From Allorhizobium pseudoryzae (GTDB taxonomy: Bacteria; Pseudomonadota; Alphaproteobacteria; Rhizobiales; Rhizobiaceae): a stretch of 64,000 nt of DNA. The position numbers and the translations under genes are program-made. Location: the NCBI RefSeq assembly GCF_011046245.1, contig NZ_CP049244.1, forward strand, positions 1,116,001 through 1,180,000, in the 5' to 3' direction. The number at the start of each line of letters is the position of its first letter. Position 1 is the stretch's first letter. Under the pieces are notes generated by a model. That model searched no databases. It was not told the origin of the DNA and worked only from the letters and a program-made list of their open reading frames with translations. This document shows positions 20,155-28,937 of this stretch, one piece after another.

Positions 20155-21373
20155 GCGGTGTCCTTTTGCCGGTTTCGAGCACGAGAAGCAGAATGATGCC
20201 GAGGCAGCCGACCACGGCGCCGAGAATCGAGGCAAAGCTGTAATCGCCAATCCTTGTGCCAAGCGCAAAGATGCCGGCGCTCAAGCCCGCACTCAGGAAA
20301 ATGTTGACCGCGATCAGCGAGCTGCCAAGGCCGGGGCGATCTGCGATCAGGTCCTGCAGATAGGTGATGGGCAGGCTGATGATGGCCGCCGCCGCAAAAC
20401 CGCTGATCAGCGTCTGGGCGTAGACATGCCAGCGCTCCGTCGCCAGCCCCTGCAGGATCAGGTAGATGGCATAGAGCCCGGCGCCGATGGCCAGAGCGCG
20501 AACCGGCGTCAGCCAGCGCTCCGCCTTGCCCCAGAACAGGATGAAGACGATCTCGAGTGCTGCGACGATGCCGACGATGATGCCGAGATCGGCCACCGTG
20601 CCCTTGGCCTTGCCGGTGACGATCAGCGGCCGCACGGCATCGCTGATATGCAGCATCGAGCAGATCAGCGCGATGGCGGTGACGCGGAGCGCAACGCGGG
20701 GTTCGATCACTTCGCCGAGCGAAGCAAGGAAACGCGCCCGTTGCGCACCGCCCTCGATCTCAAGTTTCGGCGCGACCGGCAGGAAAAAGGCGCCGAGCAC
20801 GAAACAGACGAGCGCGGCCACCGTGGCGATCAGATAGGCCGGCAGCATCGAGCTTGCACCCGCCAGCATCACCCCAACGATGCCCGGCATCAGCACCCAG
20901 GAGAGCGAGATGGTGGCCCGGATGGTGGAATTGACGCTGACGAGTTGCGCGGCGCTGAGCTTCCCGGAGCTCGCACGCACATTGGCAAAGATCAACGAGT
21001 TGAGCGCGCCGAAGACAGGAAGCAGCAAAAGCTTCGCCACCACGAAGGCCGGCACGTTCGCCGCCAAATAGATCAGTGCATAACCCGCGACCCCGACGAG
21101 CGACACGTAGATGATCGAGGTGCGGTAATCGCCCATCCGGTCGGCGAGAATACCCATCAGCACGCTCGCGGTAACATTGATCACGGCTGCGGCAAACATC
21201 AGCGTTGCATAACCGGAATTGGAAAGTCCCAGTTCCTGGATGCCGATCAGCGACTGGTAGGGGGACGTCGCCGCCCCCGTCGTGCCGAAGAAGAAGATGG
21301 CCAGCGCCGACACCCGAATGGACGGATTGGCAAGGGTCGCCTTGAGGGCGCTTGTCACGTTTCGCTCACCCAT
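20141..21373 (-). CDS. MFS transporter, sugar-efflux (SetA)-like
   Basis: A 410-residue membrane protein with about twelve predicted helices and an MFS loop 2-3 segment of the form GILADRMGDYRTS near residue 80. Sequence style (GTTGAATSPYQSLIG at the start, SVNSTIRATISLSWVLMPGIVG in the middle) is that of SetA-type sugar exporters. It overlaps the M81 gene upstream by 19 bases and cutC downstream, so all three are one transcription unit. The exported compound is unknown. Confidence 0.82.
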   Translation of the reverse strand: MGERNVTSALKATLANPSIRVSALAIFFFGTTGAATSPYQSLIGIQELGLSNSGYATLMFAAAVINVTASVLMGILADRMGDYRTSIIYVSLVGVAGYALIYLAANVPAFVVAKLLLLPVFGALNSLIFANVRASSGKLSAAQLVSVNSTIRATISLSWVLMPGIVGVMLAGASSMLPAYLIATVAALVCFVLGAFFLPVAPKLEIEGGAQRARFLASLGEVIEPRVALRVTAIALICSMLHISDAVRPLIVTGKAKGTVADLGIIVGIVAALEIVFILFWGKAERWLTPVRALAIGAGLYAIYLILQGLATERWHVYAQTLISGFAAAAIISLPITYLQDLIADRPGLGSSLIAVNIFLSAGLSAGIFALGTRIGDYSFASILGAVVGCLGIILLLVLETGKRTPHGRR

Positions 21374-22803
21374 CGGCTGGAGAAGAAGACCTCGGGCGCG
21401 AAGTCGAAATCCTTGTCGAACGGAAAGCTCGGGCGCTTGCGCCGTGTGTTGGGAATGCGTTCGATATCCTGGTTGATCACGCCGTCGGTCAGCGCCATCA
21501 GGTTGGGATTGGCGATCGGCGCCAGTTCCGGCGACAGATAACCGGATTTCACCACCAGCAGCCGCACGGTCTTCGGATCGATGCCATGCCGGGTGAAGTC
21601 TGCAATGTTATGGTAGGGGCGCCGGCGCGCCGCGAGGATCAGCGTGATGCCGCCGATCCGGACGACCGCCTGCCGCTCGGCCTCCGCACCCGGATCGTCG
21701 AGGCTCAGGACATCGGCCTCCGTCTCGACGCTCGGGCTGTTCGGGTCGAGCGAACCGCCGATCGTCAGCCGCAACGTGGCGCCAACGCCGGCCTTAAAAC
21801 AGGCCTCCACCGCCGTCCGGTCGGTGATGCCGCCAATCACGGCACCCTCGAACCCGCGCTCGATCAGCGCCTTCAGCACATCGGCGCGGTCGCCCACACC
21901 GCCGCCCGTCGGGTTGTCGCCGGAATCGGCGAGGATCACCGGCCGCGTCTCGGCCTTTTCCGCAAGATCCAGAACCTCATCAAGGGGGGCTGTCACCGAA
22001 CCGAACTGGAAGTCGTTGCGCGCATCCCAGTAGGATTGCGCGATGGCTTCGGCAGCACGCCTGGCTGCCGCCTTGTCGGTCGCCGTCACCACGGCGCAGG
22101 CCGTGCCGCGTGGCTCGTCCGCCCAGACATAGCCCACCATCAGATTGGCATCCCAGATGCCGTCCACCGTGTCATGATCGGGAAGTTTTGCGTAGAGGCT
22201 TTTTGCCGGCTCGTCCTCGGTGGAGGTCCGCTCTCCCGGCAGCAGCACCGGAACCGGCGCCCAGGCCACTCCCGGCGTTGCGCCGGTCGTGAGCGTCTTC
22301 ACCAGCATCGACCAGGCACGTACCATCGTCTCGCGCACGTCGATATGCGGCGCGGTGCGGTAACCGGCAAAGATGTCGAGTTGGTCGATGATCTTCTGGG
22401 TCACGTTGCCGTGCAGGTCATAGCTGGCGGCAACCGGAACATCCGGTCCCACGATGGCGCGGGCGGCGGCAATCCAGTCGCCCTCGGCATCGTCCATGCC
22501 CTCCACATTCATTGCGCCATGCATGGCGAGATAAAGCCCGTCGAGCGGCAGGCTGGCCTTCAGGAGATCGAGAAACTCCGCCTTGAACGCCTCGTAGGTG
22601 TGGCGCGCCACGGGACCGCCCGGCACGGCGCGGGCATGCAGCAACGGCAGATGCTCCACGCCATCCGCTTCAAGGAAGTTGAAATATTCGGCGCCCAGCA
22701 GGTCCGGCCCCCGCAGCACGCGAAAATCCTCGGGCTGCATCAAAACGGGGGAGGAGGTGGAGCACTCGGTATGGATACCGCTGACGGCAATGCGCAATGT
22801 CAT
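21355..22803 (-). CDS. M81 family (MlrC-like) metallopeptidase
   Basis: A 482-residue protein of the M81/DUF1485 family whose named member, MlrC, cleaves linearised microcystin. The expected metal ligands appear as Asp and His of YDLHGN and the His of APHID around residues 145-170; the C-terminal subdomain has DSGDNPTGGGVGD near 290. No signal peptide is present, so it should be cytoplasmic. It lies between GH20 and MFS genes, and a second M81 gene sits at 27453. The natural substrate is not predictable; many relatives flank peptide or amino-acid catabolic genes. Confidence 0.85.
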   Translation of the reverse strand: MTLRIAVSGIHTECSTSSPVLMQPEDFRVLRGPDLLGAEYFNFLEADGVEHLPLLHARAVPGGPVARHTYEAFKAEFLDLLKASLPLDGLYLAMHGAMNVEGMDDAEGDWIAAARAIVGPDVPVAASYDLHGNVTQKIIDQLDIFAGYRTAPHIDVRETMVRAWSMLVKTLTTGATPGVAWAPVPVLLPGERTSTEDEPAKSLYAKLPDHDTVDGIWDANLMVGYVWADEPRGTACAVVTATDKAAARRAAEAIAQSYWDARNDFQFGSVTAPLDEVLDLAEKAETRPVILADSGDNPTGGGVGDRADVLKALIERGFEGAVIGGITDRTAVEACFKAGVGATLRLTIGGSLDPNSPSVETEADVLSLDDPGAEAERQAVVRIGGITLILAARRRPYHNIADFTRHGIDPKTVRLLVVKSGYLSPELAPIANPNLMALTDGVINQDIERIPNTRRKRPSFPFDKDFDFAPEVFFSSRWVSET

Positions 22804-22815
22804 GGTGTCAGGTCC

Positions 22816-24744
22816 TCAAAGCTTCGGCATCAGCGGGCTGATGGCGGCAAAACGCAGCCAGTCCTTGTTGTCCTTCGGTGTCCAGGCCGCCTCGGCAATG
22901 GCGCCGAGACGGGGGAAGACGAGATGGTTGAAATAGTCGCGGTTGAGGAAATGTTCGGACCAGATGCAGGCCTGCACGCCGCGCATCCGCGGCTTCAGGT
23001 CTTCCGGGAATTCGCCGACCGCCTCGTAGGTGTAGGTGTGTTTCGGCGGCACGGTGCCTGCCCAGCTGGCGCCCGGCTCCTGAAAGGCCTCGTCCTGCAC
23101 CATGTCGAGATAGTAGGCTTGGCCTGGCGTCATCACCACGTCATAACCCTGACGCGCCAGCTCGACGCCCACCTCAGGCTTCTGCCAGGCCATCAGCAGC
23201 GTGCCGTCGGGATCGACGCCGCCGCCATGGCTGACCTCGTCCCAGCCGGCAAGCTTCCTTCCCCGCTCCAGAAGCATGGTCTGGATGCGTTTCATGAAAT
23301 AGCTCTGCAGGCCGAACGTGCCCTCAATGCCTTGCTCGTCCATCCGTTTGCGGGCGAGCGGCGAGGCCATCCAGGTATTGGCCGCCACCTCGTCGCCGCC
23401 GATATGGATGAGTTTTGACGGGAACAGCTCGACCATCTCGTCGAACACCTTGCCCAGAAACTCGTAAGTCAGCTCGATCGCCGGATTGAGCGCATTGTTG
23501 GGATATCCCTGCACGGAACGATAGCTGTCCGGCGCCTCCTGGCCATCCACCAGCTCCGGCAGTGCCACCAGCGTTGCCGTGCTGTGGCCGGGAATGTCGA
23601 TCTCCGGCACCACCTCGACATTCAGCTGTGCCGCGTGGGCGACGATCGCCTTCACCTCGTCCTGGCTGTAGAACCCGCCGACGGGTTCCGCGCCGTTACC
23701 AAGCTGCGGCAGCATCGGCTCGTCCGGCCCGCGCAGCACGCCCTTGGTGGTGAGTGTCGGATAGGCCTTGATCTCCAGCCGCCACGCTTCATCGTCGCTC
23801 AGGTGCCAGTGGAAGATGTTGAGCCGCATCCAGGCCATGATGTCGATGAGACGGGTGATGTCGGCGGTCGGATAGAACTGCCGCGACACATCCAGATGGC
23901 AGCCGCGCCAGCCATACCGCGGCGCATCCTCAATCGTGCCTGCGGCAGGAAAACGAAAAGTCTGCGATTCGGTCCGCGCACCGTGCAGCAGATGTGCCAG
24001 CGCCGTCAGGCCATATTGCCGGCCGGCGGGACCGGAGAAGGTCAGCGTCACCTGTTCTCCGAAATGCAGCTGAAATGCCTCGGCGGCAAGGCTGGTGTCG
24101 GAGACGAAGCGGATCGCCTTGCCCGCATGCACCGGCGTCAGCGCAAACGGCTGGTGGCCGATCTGGAATAGGCGGCGATAGAGCGCACCCACGGATTGCA
24201 TGGCCTGCTTGTCGGCAAGCGCCGTGCCCTCTGCCGGGTAAAGTGCCACCGGCACACTCTCGCCCGCCTCTAGCTTGGCCGGAACCGGCCAGGGCAGCAG
24301 CGAAAAGGGCTCGTCCACCTCGCCCTTCGGCATCAGAACGGGCGCCGGTTCGGGTGCGCGACCGGCGAGCAACGTGTCATCGACGCTGACCGGATGATGG
24401 CTGCCGTCCGACAGGGTCACGTAAGCGGATTTCGCGCCGTCCGTGCGGTGACGAGCCGGGCGCCAGAGGGGAGCGACTGTGAAGCGCCAAGCCTCTCCCG
24501 GGGCCAGAATGAAATCGGCCGGCGGCGCATATTGGTGGAAATTGGCGTTGCGGATAAGGAAGGTGGCGTTCTCGCAGCGCGGCTCCTCGGCATCCTTGAT
24601 GCGGGTGAGCGAGGTATAGGCGAGCTTGAAGCCGCTCTGCGGCACGTCGGACAGGTTCACCAGCGTGAAGACGAAGCGGCCGCACGGATCGCCCTCCACC
24701 GGTTCCCAGGAATTTTCGAGACGAAAAACAGCATCGGCCATCAT
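22816..24744 (-). CDS. GH20 beta-N-acetylhexosaminidase
   Basis: A 642-residue glycoside hydrolase. An N-terminal beta-rich region (1-130) is followed by a GH20b-like domain (about 150-265) and the catalytic barrel starting at RGCHLDVSRQF. The catalytic Asp-Glu pair in IHIGGDEV is D451-E452, and WHLSDDEAWR and VVPEIDIPGHS are further active-site motifs. It removes terminal GlcNAc or GalNAc by substrate-assisted catalysis. No signal peptide is seen, so it probably acts on imported oligomers. Two adjacent ATGs (24744, 24741) share an AAGGGGA site. It may feed the nag genes at 42-46 kb. Confidence 0.93.
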   Translation of the reverse strand: MMADAVFRLENSWEPVEGDPCGRFVFTLVNLSDVPQSGFKLAYTSLTRIKDAEEPRCENATFLIRNANFHQYAPPADFILAPGEAWRFTVAPLWRPARHRTDGAKSAYVTLSDGSHHPVSVDDTLLAGRAPEPAPVLMPKGEVDEPFSLLPWPVPAKLEAGESVPVALYPAEGTALADKQAMQSVGALYRRLFQIGHQPFALTPVHAGKAIRFVSDTSLAAEAFQLHFGEQVTLTFSGPAGRQYGLTALAHLLHGARTESQTFRFPAAGTIEDAPRYGWRGCHLDVSRQFYPTADITRLIDIMAWMRLNIFHWHLSDDEAWRLEIKAYPTLTTKGVLRGPDEPMLPQLGNGAEPVGGFYSQDEVKAIVAHAAQLNVEVVPEIDIPGHSTATLVALPELVDGQEAPDSYRSVQGYPNNALNPAIELTYEFLGKVFDEMVELFPSKLIHIGGDEVAANTWMASPLARKRMDEQGIEGTFGLQSYFMKRIQTMLLERGRKLAGWDEVSHGGGVDPDGTLLMAWQKPEVGVELARQGYDVVMTPGQAYYLDMVQDEAFQEPGASWAGTVPPKHTYTYEAVGEFPEDLKPRMRGVQACIWSEHFLNRDYFNHLVFPRLGAIAEAAWTPKDNKDWLRFAAISPLMPKL

Positions 24745-24775
24745 GGTTCCCCTTCGGCTCTTGTCTTTGGAAGGC

Positions 24776-25552
24776 TCAGTAGTGTTCGGATTGCGAGAAG
24801 GTGCGGGCAAGCTCCGCCTGTCCGGCGGTCAGTCCGCAATCGACAGGCAGGCATACGCCGGTAATGGCGGCAGCCTGGTCGCTCGAAAGGAAAAAGACCG
24901 CATTCGCCACGTCCTCGGCGGTCGCGATGCGGCGCAGCGCATACCAGCGTTTCGCTTCCTCGAAGACCTGCGGATTGGCGGCGGCGCGCGCCTCCCAGGC
25001 CTGCGTGCGCACCGTGCCGGGCGCCACTGCATTGGCGCGAATGCCGAATTTTCCGTATTCCACGGCAATCAGTTTGGTGAAATGGATGAGGCCCGCCTTG
25101 GCAGCGCTGTAGGCCGGGTGGCCGAACACCGCCATGCCGTTCACCGAAGCGATGTTGATCACGCTGCCCTGTGAGGTTTTCAGGCCATCCTCCAGCGCCC
25201 GGAAGGTGAGGAAGGCCGCTTCGAGATTCAGCGCCGAATCCTGCCGCCAGATCTCCGCCGTCGTATCATGCAGCGAGACCGCGCGGGCGGCGCCGGCATT
25301 GTTGACGAGTGTCCTCGCTGTTCCGAGTGCCGCGACCTGGCCCGCCATGGCAGCGACGCTAACCACATCCGTGACATCACAAGCGATCGTCGCATAGCGC
25401 CCGGACCCTTCCAGATCCGCGAGGCTCTTCTCCAGCGCCGCCTCATCAATGTCGATGAGCGCCACCACGTCATGCGACTGCGCAAGGCGCTTGGCAATGG
25501 CGCGGCCAATATCGCCGGCGGCTCCGGTCACGACGGCAACGGAGGAGGGCAT
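24776..25552 (-). CDS. SDR family oxidoreductase
   Basis: A 258-residue short-chain dehydrogenase. TGAAGDIGRAI near residue 9, NNAGAARAVS near 82, SVNG and YSAAKAG near 145-152 give the cofactor and catalytic sites. ATG 25552 is 4 bases after the RpiR stop, so the genes are co-transcribed. The substrate is unknown; its neighbours suggest an amino-sugar-derived or hydroxy-acid intermediate. Confidence 0.87.
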   Translation of the reverse strand: MPSSVAVVTGAAGDIGRAIAKRLAQSHDVVALIDIDEAALEKSLADLEGSGRYATIACDVTDVVSVAAMAGQVAALGTARTLVNNAGAARAVSLHDTTAEIWRQDSALNLEAAFLTFRALEDGLKTSQGSVINIASVNGMAVFGHPAYSAAKAGLIHFTKLIAVEYGKFGIRANAVAPGTVRTQAWEARAAANPQVFEEAKRWYALRRIATAEDVANAVFFLSSDQAAAITGVCLPVDCGLTAGQAELARTFSQSEHY

Positions 25553-25556
25553 GGGA

Positions 25557-26423
25557 TCAGTCTCCGAGGATCTGCCGGTCGTCGGCGCCATCGCGGTGCT
25601 CGACCAGCTGCTGTTTGATATGGCGAAGGGTGACGGTGGAAAGCTTGCGGTTGCGATAGGCAACGAGGCTGGCCAGCACATCGACCACGGCGAGGAAGGC
25701 AAACCGCGTCGAGGTCGGGCGGTAGATGTTGTCGCCCTCGGGCAGGTCGATCCCGATGACGACTTCCGCGGCGTCTGCCACCGGGCTTTCGCTTTGGGTC
25801 AGCGCAATCGTGCTGATGCCGTTTTCGGCCGCCAGCTTGAAGCAGCGCACCAGTTCCTGATTGCGGCCGGAAAAGGAGGAACCGATCAGCACGTCGTTGG
25901 AATGGGCACCGGCGGTGAACATCAACTGCATGTTGTGGTCGCTGCTGGCCGTCACGCGGGAGCCCAGCCGGAACAGCCGGTTCTGGAATTCTGCCGCGAT
26001 CATCGAGGAATTGCCCCCCGAACCGAAGGCATAGATCATGTCGGCGCGCGACAGCCGGTCGGCTGCCTTTTCCAGCACAATTGGATCAAGTGCCCGGTGG
26101 ATCTGGTAGAGCGCGTTCTGCGCCTTGGTGATGACGTCTTCCGCCACATCGGCGGGTTCGGTGCTCTTTGCCTCCGGATTGAGGTAGCGCAGGCCGACAA
26201 ACCCGGTCTTGGCAAGGCGTACCTTGAAATCCGCAAAATTCTGGCAGCCCAATCTCCGGCAGAAGCGCGTCACCGTCGGCGGCGAGACGTCTGCCTTGTC
26301 CGCCAGCTCGATGATCGAGGCCTTCACCGCAAAGTCGAAGTCGCCGAGCAGGATGTCGGCAATCTTCTGTTCGGCGGTGGAAAACTGGCTGCGCTCGTCC
26401 TGCAGGATCGCGAAGATGTCCAT
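25557..26423 (-). CDS. RpiR family transcriptional regulator (HTH plus SIS domain)
   Basis: A 288-residue regulator. Residues 1-80 are the RpiR helix-turn-helix (ELADKADVSPPTVTRFCRRLGC), and about 125-260 are a SIS sugar-isomerase fold with GSGGNSS and SFSGRNQE that normally binds a phosphosugar. Relatives such as MurR and HexR sense MurNAc-6-P or other sugar phosphates. It lies in the middle of the leftward operon and is its likely controller, with candidate operator DNA at 26834-26845. The effector is inferred only as a phosphosugar. Confidence 0.9.
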   Translation of the reverse strand: MDIFAILQDERSQFSTAEQKIADILLGDFDFAVKASIIELADKADVSPPTVTRFCRRLGCQNFADFKVRLAKTGFVGLRYLNPEAKSTEPADVAEDVITKAQNALYQIHRALDPIVLEKAADRLSRADMIYAFGSGGNSSMIAAEFQNRLFRLGSRVTASSDHNMQLMFTAGAHSNDVLIGSSFSGRNQELVRCFKLAAENGISTIALTQSESPVADAAEVVIGIDLPEGDNIYRPTSTRFAFLAVVDVLASLVAYRNRKLSTVTLRHIKQQLVEHRDGADDRQILGD

Positions 26424-26435
26424 CAGCGTCTCCGC

Positions 26436-26822
26436 TCACCCCTTCGGCTTGTAGGCGATGCAGTCGATCTCGACCTTGCAGTCCACCATCATGCTGGCCT
26501 GCACGCAGGCGCGCGCCGGCGGGTGTTCGCCGAAATAGCCCTGGTAGATCTTGTTGAAGCTCCAGAAATCGCGCGGATCATCCAGCCAGACGCCGCAGCG
26601 CACCACATGTTCCACGCCGTAGCCCGCCTCGTGCAGAATGGCGATCAGGTTCTCGATCGCCTTGTGGCTCTGTTCCACGATGCCGCCGGAAATGATCTCG
26701 CCATTCTCCATCGCCACCTGGCCCGAGACATGCAGCCAGCCATCGGCTTCGACCGCTCTTGCAAAGGGCAGGCGCTGACCGCCGGCACCGGCCTTTTCGG
26801 CCCCGTAACGTTTGATCGACAT
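26436..26822 (-). CDS. RidA/YjgF family enamine-imine deaminase-like protein
   Basis: A 128-residue trimeric-fold protein. HVSGQVAM near residue 31 and the C-terminal PARACVQASMMVDCKVEID carry the family core, including the Arg that in RidA proteins binds the substrate carboxylate. RidA hydrolyses reactive enamine and imine intermediates made by PLP enzymes. It is the first gene of the leftward operon. A PLP enzyme is encoded at 28938 in the divergent operon, a sensible functional partner. Divergence from archetypal RidA means a specialised subgroup is possible. Confidence 0.88.
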   Translation of the reverse strand: MSIKRYGAEKAGAGGQRLPFARAVEADGWLHVSGQVAMENGEIISGGIVEQSHKAIENLIAILHEAGYGVEHVVRCGVWLDDPRDFWSFNKIYQGYFGEHPPARACVQASMMVDCKVEIDCIAYKPKG

Positions 26823-26833
26823 GACACTCCATG

Positions 26834-26845
26834 GAAATTATTTTC
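26834..26845. promoter_or_regulatory. Candidate RpiR operator in the divergent promoter region
   Basis: GAAATTATTTTC has perfect GAAA/TTTC arms around four A/T bases, 12 bases upstream of the ridA start and about 90 upstream of the divergent NTF2-like gene. Symmetric GAAA-N-TTTC sites are the type bound by RpiR-family regulators, and an rpiR gene is next in the operon. A TGAAAAGAATTT at 26905-26916 could be a degenerate second site. Confidence 0.45.
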
Positions 26846-26932
26846 TTGGATCGTTGACATTCGACCATAGTCGCGGGAATTTGACCAGAGTTTTTCCGTG
26901 ATCATGAAAAGAATTTAGACGAGTGCCCGCCC

Positions 26933-27418
26933 ATGCGTGATCCCTACCGTAATCCCTTCCCCGAAAGTGATGCCGCCCGCCACGCCATCTGGGACATGCT
27001 GGTGACGCGCGACATCGACGCCTTCCTCGCCGCCGACTGGGGCATGGTGGAAGGCGACTTCATCGAGGATGGTTTTCTGGGCATTTCCGGCAACCGCGAT
27101 CCCAACCCGGACAAATGGAGCCTCGCCTTTCCGACGCTTGCCGCCTACCGCGACGAATGGCTCTCCCAGGCACGCGATTTTCAGTCCCAGCCCTATGGCG
27201 AGGACCCGCGCAACGCGATCTTCACCACCACCCGGCTGGAAGAGATCGAGATTGCCGGCGACACCGCGCTGGTGCGCAAAAAATTCGACGGCGGCATCAT
27301 GAAGCGCGACGGCACGCTGGACGTCATGAAGTGGCAGACGCTCTATTACTGCCGCCTCAACGAGGGGCGCTGGAAGATATCCGGCTTCACCGGTTACCTG
27401 CCGAACCCGATGGGCTGA
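26933..27418 (+). CDS. NTF2-like/SnoaL-like protein of unknown function
   Basis: A 161-residue soluble protein beginning MRDPYRNPFPESD. The pattern, an N-terminal helix pair (HAIWDMLVTRDIDAFLAADW), then beta-strands (ALVRKKFDGGI, TLYYCRLNEGRWKISGF), fits the NTF2-like fold. I cannot name a function; related folds are isomerases, hydrolases or binding proteins. It is the first gene of the rightward operon, divergent from ridA across a 110-base control region, so it is likely co-regulated with both M81 genes. Confidence 0.75.
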   Translation: MRDPYRNPFPESDAARHAIWDMLVTRDIDAFLAADWGMVEGDFIEDGFLGISGNRDPNPDKWSLAFPTLAAYRDEWLSQARDFQSQPYGEDPRNAIFTTTRLEEIEIAGDTALVRKKFDGGIMKRDGTLDVMKWQTLYYCRLNEGRWKISGFTGYLPNPMG

Positions 27419-27452
27419 GCGCCCCTTCCGACCAGACGAAAGCAGACCCGCC

Positions 27453-28934
27453 TTGCGCATTTTCACCGCCGCCCTTGCCACCGAAACCAACACGTTCTCG
27501 CCGATCTGCATCGACCGCCGCGCCTTCGAGGAATCGCTCTACGCGCCGCCGGGCGAGCATCCGGAGACGCCGACGCTCTGCACCGCGCCAATCACCGTCG
27601 GCCGCAAGGTGTGCCGGGAGAAGGGCTGGACGCTGATCGAGGGCACCGCCGCCTGGGCAGATCCCGCCGGCCTCATCAACCGTCAGGCCTATGAAAGCCT
27701 GCGCGACGAGATCCTCGACCAGCTGAAAGCCGCGCTGCCGGTGGATGCGGTGGTGATGGGCCTGCACGGCGCCATGGTGGCGGATGGCTATCTCGATCCG
27801 GAAGGCGATCTGCTCACCCGCATCCGCGACATCGTGGGTCCCGACGTGCTCGTCTGTGCCGAACTCGATCCGCACAGCCACCTGACGGCAAAACGTGTCG
27901 CGGCGGCGAATTTCTTCGTCGTCTTCAAGGAATTTCCGCATACCGATTTCGTCGATCGTGCCGAGGATCTGTGGGCGATCGCGGTCGATACCCTGGAGGG
28001 CCGAGTTCAGCCGGTCATGTCCGTGTTCGACTGCCGCATGATCGACGTCTTTCCCACCTCGCGCGAGCCGATGCGCTCCTTCGTCGATAAACTGAAGGCG
28101 ATCGAGGTAAGCGATCCGGACGTGCTGTCGCTTTCCGTCATCCACGGCTTCATGGCCGGCGATGTGCCGGAGATGGGCACGAAGACGATTGCCATCACGA
28201 ATGGCAAGCGGGAAAAGGGCGAACAGCTGGCGCAAAGCCTCGGCCTCGAGCTTTATGCCAAGCGCGGCACCTTCATGATGCCCTCGATCGATGAGAAACA
28301 AGCCGTCTCGCAGGCGCTCGGTCTCGTCCGCTCCGGCGCAAGCGGTCCGGTCGTGATTGCCGATATGTGGGACAATCCGGGCGGCGGCACGGCGGGGGAT
28401 GCGACCGTCATCCTCGAAGAACTGCTCGCCCGCGGTGCCACCCATGTCGCCGTCGGCATGATCTGGGATCCGATTGCCGTGCAGATCTGTTTTGCCGCGG
28501 GCGAGGGGGCGGAAATCCCCTTGCGCTTCGGTGCCAAATCCGCACCCGGCACCGGAAACCCGGTGGATGGTCTGGTGACGGTCGTCAAGCTCACGCCGAA
28601 TGCCGAGATGCGGTTTGGCGATAGCATCGCCCCCTTTGGCGATGCCGCGCATATCCGGCTTTCCGGCATCGATATCATCCTCAGTTCGGTCCGGGTGCAG
28701 AGCTACGATCCCTCGCTGTTTACCGCGCTCGGGCTTGATCCGCTGGAAAAGGATATCCTGGTCATCAAGTCGACCAATCATTTTTATGCTGCCTTTTCGA
28801 AGATCGCCTCCGAAATCCTTTACTGCTCGGCCGGCACGCCCTATCCCAATCAGCCGGCGACCAATCCCTATCGGCGGGTGCGGCGCGATATCTGGCCGAT
28901 CATGGCCGATCCGCATGGCATAGAGGCAGCCTGA
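27453..28934 (+). CDS. M81 family (MlrC-like) metallopeptidase
   Basis: A 493-residue protein starting at TTG 27453 (MRIFTAALATETNTFSP), since the family N-terminus begins exactly there. Candidate metal ligands are the Asp and His of LDPHSH and the His of FPHTD near residues 138-165, with a C-terminal DMWDNPGGGTAGD near 307. It is clearly a distant paralogue of the gene at 21355, with the same domain plan but low identity. The next gene starts at its stop. Substrate unknown. Confidence 0.85.
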   Translation: MRIFTAALATETNTFSPICIDRRAFEESLYAPPGEHPETPTLCTAPITVGRKVCREKGWTLIEGTAAWADPAGLINRQAYESLRDEILDQLKAALPVDAVVMGLHGAMVADGYLDPEGDLLTRIRDIVGPDVLVCAELDPHSHLTAKRVAAANFFVVFKEFPHTDFVDRAEDLWAIAVDTLEGRVQPVMSVFDCRMIDVFPTSREPMRSFVDKLKAIEVSDPDVLSLSVIHGFMAGDVPEMGTKTIAITNGKREKGEQLAQSLGLELYAKRGTFMMPSIDEKQAVSQALGLVRSGASGPVVIADMWDNPGGGTAGDATVILEELLARGATHVAVGMIWDPIAVQICFAAGEGAEIPLRFGAKSAPGTGNPVDGLVTVVKLTPNAEMRFGDSIAPFGDAAHIRLSGIDIILSSVRVQSYDPSLFTALGLDPLEKDILVIKSTNHFYAAFSKIASEILYCSAGTPYPNQPATNPYRRVRRDIWPIMADPHGIEAA

Positions 28935-28937
28935 GTG

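Noticed and set aside
21352..23418. 688-residue open frame on the + strand
   Set aside because: Antisense to the M81 and GH20 genes whose catalytic motifs are intact.
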